Shown: piece after piece, positions 58,158 to 64,000 of the stretch
How positions within the stretch are numbered: the first letter of the stretch is position 1
Layout of the letters: each line of letters begins with the position of its first letter
Assembly (NCBI GenBank): GCA_943914465.1
Contig: CALUCD010000002.1
Location: forward strand, 248,001 to 312,000
Reading direction: 5' to 3'
Origin: an uncultured Corynebacterium sp.
GTDB taxonomy: Bacteria; Actinomycetota; Actinomycetes; Mycobacteriales; Mycobacteriaceae
Length of the DNA stretch: 64,000 nt
Made by a program: the position numbers and the translations under genes
The notes under the pieces: generated by a model
The model's input: the letters and a program-made list of their open reading frames with translations, nothing else
Database searches by the model: none
Told to the model about the DNA's origin: nothing

Positions 58158-59849
58158 ATGGCAAAGAACTGGTCTGCAGGCGCGCGTGAGGTGCGCTCAC
58201 CGCGTGGTACGGAGTTGTCTGCGAAATCGTGGCAGACGGAGGCTCCGCTGCGAATGCTGCACAACAACCTCGACCCGGAGGTTGCGGAAAACCCCGATGA
58301 GCTGGTCGTCTACGGCGGCACTGGGCGCGCGGCGCGCAGCTGGGAGGCGTTCGACGCGATCGTGGAAACGCTGCGCGATCTCGAAGCAGACGAGACGCTG
58401 CTGGTGCAATCCGGCAAGCCGGTGGGTGTGTGGAAGACCAACGAGTGGGCACCGCGGGTGCTCATCGCCAACTCGAACCTGGTCGGCGACTGGGCGAATT
58501 GGGAGCACTTCCGCGATCTCGAAGCCGAGGGCCTGATGATGTACGGCCAGATGACGGCGGGCTCCTGGATTTACATCGCTACCCAGGGCATCTTGCAGGG
58601 CACGTTTGAGACGTTTGCGGCGGTTGCCCGGAAGCGCTTCAACGGCACGCTGGCTGGCACGCTCACGTTGACTGGCGGCTGCGGCGGCATGGGTGGGGCG
58701 CAACCGCTGGCTGTCACCCTCAACGGTGGCGCCTGTTTGATCGTCGATGTTGATGAATCGCGTCTGAAGCGCCGCCAATCCAAGCGCTACCTGGACGAAG
58801 TGACCACCGACATTGAGGAAGCAATTCGCCTGGTCACCGAGGCCAAGGATGCAAAGCGCGCCCTGTCGGTGGGGTTGGTGGGCAACGCTGCTGAGATTTT
58901 CCCCGAGATGCTGCGCCGCCACCGTGCGGGTGAGTTCACCGTGGACGTGGTTACTGATCAGACCTCCGCACATGATCCGCTGAGCTATTTGCCCAGTGAG
59001 ATCACCTTCACCGACTGGCGCACCGAGGCGGCTGCTGACCCAACCACGTTCACCAAGAAGGCCCGCGAGGCGATGGCGGCCCAGGTGCAGGCAATGGTTG
59101 AATTCCAGGACGAGGGCGCCGAGGTGTTTGACTACGGCAACTCCATTCGCGATGAAGCCCGGAAAGCTGGCTACAACCGTGCGTTTGAGTTTCCCGGCTT
59201 CGTCCCCGCCTACATTCGCCCACTGTTTTGTGAGGGGCTTGGGCCGTTTCGCTGGGTGGCGCTGTCCGGTGACCCAGAAGACATCAAAGTCACCGACCAG
59301 GCGATTAAAGACGCGTTCCCGGACAACGAGCACCTGCATCGCTGGTTGGATGCTGCGGAAGAATACGTCGAGTTCGAAGGCCTTCCCGCCCGCATCTGCT
59401 GGCTTGGCTACGGCGAACGCGACAAAGCTGGCGTGATCTTCAACAACCTGGTCAAAGAGGGCAAGGTCAAGGCACCCATCGTCATCGGCCGCGATCACCT
59501 CGACTCCGGCTCGGTAGCGTCTCCGTACCGCGAGACCGAAGCCATGCTTGATGGCACTGATGCAGTGGCGGACTGGCCGCTGCTCAACGCCATGACCGCA
59601 GTCGCTGGTGGTGCCACCTGGGTCTCCATCCATCATGGTGGTGGTGTGGGCATGGGCCGTTCCATTCACACCGGCCAGGTCACCGTCGCCGACGGCACTG
59701 AGATCGCCGAGGCGAAACTCAAAGCCGTGCTGACAAATGACCCAGGCATGGGCGTGATCCGCCACGTTGATTCCGGCTACACTCGCGCCCACGATGTCGC
59801 GCAAGAACGCGGTGTGCGAATCCCCATGCCGTTTACCCCACGGGACTGA
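58158..59849 (+). CDS. hutU: Urocanate hydratase (urocanase)
   Basis: 563 residues from ATG 58158, with GAAAGGAG just upstream; an in-frame start at 58071 would overlap the upstream dyad. NAD+-dependent enzyme converting urocanate to 4-imidazolone-5-propanoate. Signatures: YGGTGRAARSWEAF, YGQMTAGSWIYIATQGILQG, TGGCGGMGGAQPLAVTLNGG and WVSIHHGGGVGMGRS. The standard length is about 555-560. hutI starts after 5 nt and is surely co-transcribed. Confidence 0.97.
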   Translation: MAKNWSAGAREVRSPRGTELSAKSWQTEAPLRMLHNNLDPEVAENPDELVVYGGTGRAARSWEAFDAIVETLRDLEADETLLVQSGKPVGVWKTNEWAPRVLIANSNLVGDWANWEHFRDLEAEGLMMYGQMTAGSWIYIATQGILQGTFETFAAVARKRFNGTLAGTLTLTGGCGGMGGAQPLAVTLNGGACLIVDVDESRLKRRQSKRYLDEVTTDIEEAIRLVTEAKDAKRALSVGLVGNAAEIFPEMLRRHRAGEFTVDVVTDQTSAHDPLSYLPSEITFTDWRTEAAADPTTFTKKAREAMAAQVQAMVEFQDEGAEVFDYGNSIRDEARKAGYNRAFEFPGFVPAYIRPLFCEGLGPFRWVALSGDPEDIKVTDQAIKDAFPDNEHLHRWLDAAEEYVEFEGLPARICWLGYGERDKAGVIFNNLVKEGKVKAPIVIGRDHLDSGSVASPYRETEAMLDGTDAVADWPLLNAMTAVAGGATWVSIHHGGGVGMGRSIHTGQVTVADGTEIAEAKLKAVLTNDPGMGVIRHVDSGYTRAHDVAQERGVRIPMPFTPRD

Positions 59850-59854
59850 TCACC

Positions 59855-61045
59855 ATGCAAACCCTCATCACTGGTATCTCCGAGCTGCGCACGGTGTCTG
59901 CGCTTGGCACGATCAAAAACGCTGCCCTGCTTTTTGACGCCGGCGTGATCACCTGGGTTGGCCCTGCCGATCACCTCCCTGCCGAGGCGGATGCAGCCGA
60001 GCGCATTGATATCGAGGGCCGCGCAGTGCTGCCCGGGTGGGTTGATTCCCACACCCACATGGTCTTTGACGGCAACCGGGCTGAGGAGTTCGAGGCCCGG
60101 ATGGCTGGGGAGTCCTACGCGGCCGGTGGCATTGCCGTGACCATGGAGGCGACACGCACGGCCGGGTTTGACCGGCTAGACCAGCTGGTTGCCCAGCGAG
60201 TGGCCGCCGGCCATGCAGGGGGCACGACCACGTTTGAGACGAAAACCGGTTACGGGCTGAATGTGGAGTCCGAGGTTGAATCCGCGAAGGTCGCCTCACG
60301 CCATGTTGATGAGGTGACGTTTCTCGGCGCCCACCTGGTCCCGCCGGGCGAGGACGCGGAAGCATATATCGACCAGGTTGTCGGCCCCATGCTTGATGGG
60401 GTGAAAGAGCATGTGCAGTGGATCGACGTGTTCTGCGAGCGCGGTGCGTTCAATGAGGAGCAGTCCCGGCGCGTGCTCGAGGCTGGAAAATCTGCTGGCC
60501 TTGGTGTGCGCGTCCACGGCAACCAGCTCGGTGAGGGCCCCGGCGTCACACTCGCCGTTGAGATGGGCGCGGCCAGCGTGGACCACGTGAACTACCTGTC
60601 TGATGAGGATGTCGCGTTGCTCGCGGGCTCGCAGACCGTGGCGACACTGTTGCCCGCGTGCGATCTTTCCACCCGTGAACCGCTTGCCCCCGGGCGCAAA
60701 CTACTCGACGCCGGTGCGACGATCGCGATCGCCTCAAACCTGAACCCCGGCACGAGTTTCACCAGCTCAATGAATTTCTGCGTGACCACCGCAGTGTTGC
60801 AGCAGCACCTCACGCTCGATGAGGCCATCGAAGCAGCAACCACCGGTGGAGCTAAAGCGTTGCTGCGGCACAACGTCGGCGGCGGCAAGGACCCCCAGGG
60901 ACGCCCCGCAAAAGGCACCCTCGTCCCCGGCGCTGCAGCTGACCTGCACATTCTCGACGCGGACAACGCCATCAACTTGGCGTATCGCCCCGGCATGCCA
61001 ATCACGTGGCAGACCTGGGTAGCGGGCGAGCGCGTCCACGGGTAA
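59855..61045 (+). CDS. hutI: Imidazolonepropionase
   Basis: 396 residues, amidohydrolase-superfamily enzyme that opens 4-imidazolone-5-propanoate to N-formiminoglutamate. The metal-binding N-terminal motif is VDSHTHMVFDGNR; later VHGNQLGEGPGV, SVDHVNYLSDED and ASNLNPGTSFTSSMNF agree with HutI. The ribosome site is weak, and initiation may depend on coupling with hutU 5 nt upstream. Its stop codon lies inside a strong hairpin shared with ugpC. With HutH, HutU and HutG the four-step pathway to glutamate is complete in the window. Confidence 0.95.
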   Translation: MQTLITGISELRTVSALGTIKNAALLFDAGVITWVGPADHLPAEADAAERIDIEGRAVLPGWVDSHTHMVFDGNRAEEFEARMAGESYAAGGIAVTMEATRTAGFDRLDQLVAQRVAAGHAGGTTTFETKTGYGLNVESEVESAKVASRHVDEVTFLGAHLVPPGEDAEAYIDQVVGPMLDGVKEHVQWIDVFCERGAFNEEQSRRVLEAGKSAGLGVRVHGNQLGEGPGVTLAVEMGAASVDHVNYLSDEDVALLAGSQTVATLLPACDLSTREPLAPGRKLLDAGATIAIASNLNPGTSFTSSMNFCVTTAVLQQHLTLDEAIEAATTGGAKALLRHNVGGGKDPQGRPAKGTLVPGAAADLHILDADNAINLAYRPGMPITWQTWVAGERVHG

Positions 61046-61071
61046 CCCCGCCACTCGCGCGGGGGTAACCC
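61040..61071. terminator. Bidirectional hairpin between hutI and ugpC
   Basis: GGGTAACCCCGC (61040-61051) pairs with GCGGGGGTAACCC (61059-61071), with one mismatch and one extra G, around a 7-nt loop. It covers the hutI stop codon and lies 15 nt beyond the ugpC stop on the other strand, so it can serve both convergent genes. Confidence 0.65.
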
Positions 61072-61085
61072 TGCTAACTGCAGAC

Positions 61086-62216
61086 CTAGAGGTAGGCGTA
61101 GTTGATCTCGGTCTCTGGGTCGAAGAACACTACCCCGCCTTCCATCGGGCGCAGGTAGATCGTGTCGCCCTGCTGCACATCAATACCGCGCGGCACCTTG
61201 ACAGTGATGCGGTCACCGCGCACTGCAATCCGGCTATCGGCCTGCTCTTGGCGGTGGCCGTAGACGTAGAGCTCGGAGCCGAGGTGTTCGACGATGTCGA
61301 CCTGCACCGGCAGCCCGTACTGCGTGCCGGGCTGGTTGACACCGGTGATTTCCCAGTTCTCCGGGCGCACGCCCACGATCACGCGGTCTGAGGTCACCTT
61401 CGCAGCCAGCTCGCGCGGCATGTGGTAGTCCAGCGCGTGGTCTTTGCCGCCGAGCACGCGGCCGTCAATAAACGGCGTGTGCTCAATGATCGTCATGGCG
61501 GGTGAGCCGATGAACGTGGCAACAAACGTGTTGCCCGGGTTGGTGTAGAGCACGTCCGGGGTGTCCACCTGCTGGAGGATGCCCTGTTTGAGCACGCAAA
61601 CGCGATCACCCATGGTCATCGCCTCAGTCTGGTCGTGGGTGACGTAGACGGTGGTGGTGCCCAACTCACGCTGCAGCGCGAGGATCTGCGCGCGGGTGGA
61701 TACACGCAGCTTAGCGTCCAGGTTGGACAGTGGCTCATCCATCAAGAACACCTTCGGCTGGCGCACAATGGCACGCCCCATGGCCACGCGTTGTCGCTGC
61801 CCGCCCGACATGGCGGCAGGTTTTTTATCAATCAGGTCTTCTAACTCAAGCATGTTCGCCGCGAAATCCACGCGCCTGGCAATCGTCGCCTTATCCACCT
61901 TTGCGTTTTGCAGCGCGAACGCCATGTTCTGGCGCGCTGTCATGTTGGGATACAGCGCGTAGGACTGAAACACCATGGCAACGTCGCGTTCGCGGGGGCG
62001 GGTGTCGGTGACATCGGTGCCGTCGATAAGAATCTGCCCCTCATCGACGGGCTCAAGACCCGCCAGCATCCGCAGCGTGGTGGACTTACCGCAGCCAGAC
62101 GGGCCAACAAGCACCAGAAACTCACCGTCAGCGATATCAAGGCTGACCCGGCTGACGGCGGGCGGACGCGATGGGTCGTAGATGCGCGACGCCTGGCGGA
62201 ACTCGACAGTTGCCAT
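61086..62216 (-). CDS. ugpC: ABC transporter ATPase for sn-glycerol-3-phosphate (UgpC)
   Basis: 376 residues of the MalK/UgpC subclass. Walker A GPSGCGKSTTLRML, the LSGGQ-type signature MSGGQRQRVAMGRAIVRQ, Walker B VFLMDEPLSNLD and the switch VTHDQTEAMTMGD are present. A C-terminal TOBE/OB domain (about 245-376) serves in MalK relatives for regulation. It is the last gene of ugpE-ugpB-ugpC, 27 nt after ugpB. Substrate assignment comes from UgpB and gene order; the ATPase might also be shared with sugar importers. Confidence 0.9.
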   Translation of the reverse strand: MATVEFRQASRIYDPSRPPAVSRVSLDIADGEFLVLVGPSGCGKSTTLRMLAGLEPVDEGQILIDGTDVTDTRPRERDVAMVFQSYALYPNMTARQNMAFALQNAKVDKATIARRVDFAANMLELEDLIDKKPAAMSGGQRQRVAMGRAIVRQPKVFLMDEPLSNLDAKLRVSTRAQILALQRELGTTTVYVTHDQTEAMTMGDRVCVLKQGILQQVDTPDVLYTNPGNTFVATFIGSPAMTIIEHTPFIDGRVLGGKDHALDYHMPRELAAKVTSDRVIVGVRPENWEITGVNQPGTQYGLPVQVDIVEHLGSELYVYGHRQEQADSRIAVRGDRITVKVPRGIDVQQGDTIYLRPMEGGVVFFDPETEINYAYL

Positions 62217-62243
62217 GAGTCATTCCCCTACCTGTTGTTGGAG

Positions 62244-63611
62244 TTACAGTTTTGGCTCGATGTCGCGCTCGACCACACCCTGGGTCTCGTCATCGAGTTC
62301 CGCGAAGACCTTCTCCACGTCCTGGCCGCCAACGGTGATCTTGTCCAATGCGCCGCCGACGCGTTTGCCGCCACCAGGGACGAACACGCGGGCGTAGTCC
62401 TGCGGCTTGGTGTTTTCGGTCAACTGCTTGATGGCGGTTTCAGCGTTCGGGTTGTCATCGAGGAAGGCGCGCTCTTCCGGCTGGTCGAGGGCGTCTTTGC
62501 GCACCGGCATGTACCCGGTTTTTTGGGTGAACGTGATGGTGTTTTCGGTGTTGGTGATGAAGTCGATGAACTTCACCGCGTTGGCTTTCCTCGCATCCGA
62601 AATGCCGTTGGGGATGGCCAGGCCAGCCCCACCCGTCGCCGCTGATGGCCCAGGGCCAGGCAGGAACGTGGTGATGAACGGCACGGTCGCCGATTCTGTG
62701 AGCCCACTCAAAGAGCCGGTTGATTCAAGCAGCGCAGAGGCGTTGCCGGCGCCGAAGGTCACCGTCGGGTCGGTGCCGATCTCAATGTGGCCCTTCTTTA
62801 CCTGATCCTGCAGGAACTTACCGGCCTCAACAGTCTTCGGGTCGAGGAAGGTCGGCTCCCACTTGTTGGAGTAGCTCCCGCCAAACGCCCACACCATGCC
62901 CTGGAAGTACCAGTCCAGGTAGGTGGAACCGTCCGGGATGACCAGTGCCGGGTTGCCGGTTTGCTCCGTGAGCTTGCTAGCCCACTCGTCGAACTCTTCC
63001 CAGGTCTCCGGCCCGCGGTCCGTGGGCAGCCCGGCGGCGGCGAGATCATCGGTGTTCCAGTACATGAGGTTCGTTGAGCGCGAGTACGGCACCCCGTAGT
63101 GCTTGCCGTTGTACTCGTAGTCTTCGCGGAGCGTATCCACGTAGGAGTCTGGGTCGATGCCTTCCTGCTCCCACAGGTCATCGAGTGGGGTGGTCGCGTC
63201 GTTGAGCGCGAAGTTGAACCAGGTGACGTCGGAGGCAACGATCACGTCTGGCAGGTCAGCGCCGGCGAGTGCGGCGTTGAACTTCTGGGCGAGCTCTTCG
63301 TAGCTCGCGCCGCCGTCTACAAGCTCGACGCTCAATTCGGGGTTTTCTTCCTCGAACGCCGCGATCAGCTCCAGTTCAACATCGCGCGAGGAGCCGGGGT
63401 GGTTGGACCAGAAGACGATCGTGTTTTCGTCCCCGCCAGCCGCACCACCGCCCGCATTGCCCTGCGTGCCGGCGTTGTCGCCGCCAGTGGTGCTGCCGCC
63501 TGCACATGCTGTCAGCGTCAGCGCGGTCAGCGCCGCGATACCGGCGGCGGCGATGCGGCTGCGTGCAGGCCGAGTACCTGGCGTGGGCGCTAAGCGGTTG
63601 GTTGCAAACAT
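62244..63611 (-). CDS. ugpB: sn-Glycerol-3-phosphate-binding lipoprotein (UgpB)
   Basis: 455 residues from ATG 63611, with GGAGAG 5 nt upstream; a longer open frame to 63953 is a shadow of ugpE. A lipoprotein signal ends at LTLTACAGG. A Gly/Asn-rich linker leads to a family 1 substrate-binding fold. GVPYSRSTNLMYWNTDDL, GSTYLDWYFQGMVWAFGGSY and the tail KTGYMPVRKDALDQ are close to UgpB from other actinobacteria, which binds G3P or glycerophosphodiesters. Located on the outer face of the membrane. It follows ugpE, with a short GC-rich repeat in the 80-nt gap. Confidence 0.88.
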   Translation of the reverse strand: MFATNRLAPTPGTRPARSRIAAAGIAALTALTLTACAGGSTTGGDNAGTQGNAGGGAAGGDENTIVFWSNHPGSSRDVELELIAAFEEENPELSVELVDGGASYEELAQKFNAALAGADLPDVIVASDVTWFNFALNDATTPLDDLWEQEGIDPDSYVDTLREDYEYNGKHYGVPYSRSTNLMYWNTDDLAAAGLPTDRGPETWEEFDEWASKLTEQTGNPALVIPDGSTYLDWYFQGMVWAFGGSYSNKWEPTFLDPKTVEAGKFLQDQVKKGHIEIGTDPTVTFGAGNASALLESTGSLSGLTESATVPFITTFLPGPGPSAATGGAGLAIPNGISDARKANAVKFIDFITNTENTITFTQKTGYMPVRKDALDQPEERAFLDDNPNAETAIKQLTENTKPQDYARVFVPGGGKRVGGALDKITVGGQDVEKVFAELDDETQGVVERDIEPKL

Positions 63612-63636
63612 GGAACTCTCCGTTTCGTCGTGAGTG

Positions 63637-63664
63637 TGCGGGTGTGTGCGGGTGCGGGTGCGGG
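63637..63664. repeat. TGCGGG short tandem repeat in the ugpB leader
   Basis: TGCGGG occurs at 63637, 63647, 63653 and 63659; the last three are in perfect tandem. It lies 26 nt or more upstream of the ugpB start, inside the ugpE-ugpB gap. Confidence 0.6.
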
Positions 63665-63691
63665 ATGTGCGAAAAGAGCGACGTAGTGCAG

Positions 63692-64000
63692 CTAGCCTTT
63701 CACCGCCCCGGCGGTTAGGCCTTTGATCATCTGCTTTTGCAGCAGGATGAACACGATGATCATCGGCAGCGTTGTCAGGACAGTGCCGGCCATCACCGGC
63801 GCCCAGTTGGTCAGCCCTTCGGCATCTTGCAGGCGGGTCAGGCCCACCGGCAGGGTGGCGGCGGCTGGGGTGTCGGTGATGAGGAACGGCCAGAGGTACT
63901 CGTTCCATTCGTTGACCACGGTGATGAGGATGAACGCGGACAGCGTCGGCCACGACATGGGCAGCACGACGCGAAACAGTTTGGTGAAAAAGCCCGCCCC
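63692..64000 (-). CDS. ugpE: ABC transporter permease (UgpE), C-terminal part
   Basis: The 102 C-terminal residues of a MalG/UgpE-type permease; the gene runs off the right edge. The visible part begins inside the EAA loop (GAGFFTKLFRVVLPMSWP), which contacts the ATPase, and continues with NEWNEYLWPFLIT and the C-terminal IKGLTAGAVKG typical of UgpE. It probably forms the membrane channel with UgpA, encoded just outside the window. Confidence 0.88.
   Translation of the reverse strand, partial: GAGFFTKLFRVVLPMSWPTLSAFILITVVNEWNEYLWPFLITDTPAAATLPVGLTRLQDAEGLTNWAPVMAGTVLTTLPMIIVFILLQKQMIKGLTAGAVKG

Noticed and set aside
58197..59804. Minus-strand open frame of 535 codons opposite hutU
   Set aside because: Fully antisense to urocanase, whose conserved motifs are intact; no ribosome site or recognisable domain.

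Overview
The window is a stretch of a Corynebacterium chromosome (GC-rich, mycolic-acid-producing actinobacterium). The evidence is a nearly complete mycolate/arabinogalactan locus: an MmpL3-type exporter, AccD3-Pks13-FadD32, a cutinase-like Rv3802c homologue, two mycolyltransferases (one with LGFP repeats), AftB, the UbiA/PAP2 pair for decaprenyl-phosphoryl-arabinose precursors, GlfT2 and Glf. Gene order follows the C. glutamicum pck to pheA region and M. tuberculosis Rv3801c-Rv3811 and Rv3834c-Rv3838c, as I recall those maps. I could not assign a species. I saw no rRNA, tRNA, CRISPR array, prophage or intact transposase.

Layout. 1-8.4 kb: pckG (partial), trmB, a NYN-domain protein, the MmpL3-like exporter, a lysyl-PG-flippase-like membrane protein, and what looks like a decayed 10-methyl fatty acid (tms) operon: a FAD oxidoreductase with an abnormal C-terminus, then a DUF3054 protein, with the expected methyltransferase absent and a repeat element at the junction. 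8.3-27.2 kb, minus strand: a 35-residue peptide gene, accD3, pks13, fadD32, a cutinase-like gene, a DUF732 lipoprotein, cop1, cmt2, aftB, ubiA, PAP2 and glfT2. 27.3-35.8 kb: an accessory segment separates glfT2 from glf. It holds catB-pcaJ-pcaI with the 3' remnant of an IclR regulator beside pcaI, a Na+/H+ antiporter, AT-rich palindromic and tandem repeats ahead of an ORC1/Cdc6-like AAA+ ATPase, a CPHC thioredoxin-fold protein, and a TetR/GAP-transporter pair with a double operator. 35.8-50.5 kb: glf, a PGRP amidase, glpK, a DUF559 nuclease-like protein, a HAD phosphatase, an acyltransferase, serS, a FarR-type regulator, a septum-formation-domain protein, a small zincin-like protein, pheA, a CPBP protease and an LCP phosphotransferase. 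50.8-61 kb: an AGCS symporter, a YjiH-family protein and the histidine-utilisation set hutG<>hutR-hutH-hutU-hutI. 61-64 kb: the end of an sn-glycerol-3-phosphate ABC importer (ugpE partial, ugpB, ugpC).

How it fits together. FadD32 activates a meromycolic-type fatty acid, AccD3 is the carboxylase subunit for the second chain, Pks13 condenses them, the MmpL3-like protein exports the trehalose ester, and the mycolyltransferases attach it to arabinogalactan, whose galactan and arabinan are made by Glf/GlfT2 and UbiA/PAP2/AftB. Hut converts histidine to glutamate. GlpK and Ugp supply glycerol-3-phosphate.

The most unusual structure is a family of intergenic composite inverted repeats: two complete copies and two partial ones. 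Each complete copy has two hairpins of 40-41 nt separated by exactly 54 nt, and the stem bases co-vary. Other notable signals are the 35-aa peptide gene next to accD3, a 39-nt palindrome inside a GTTGTTT array near the AAA+ ATPase gene, gene remnants (IclR regulator, MFS transporter), and several promoters placed for leaderless transcripts.
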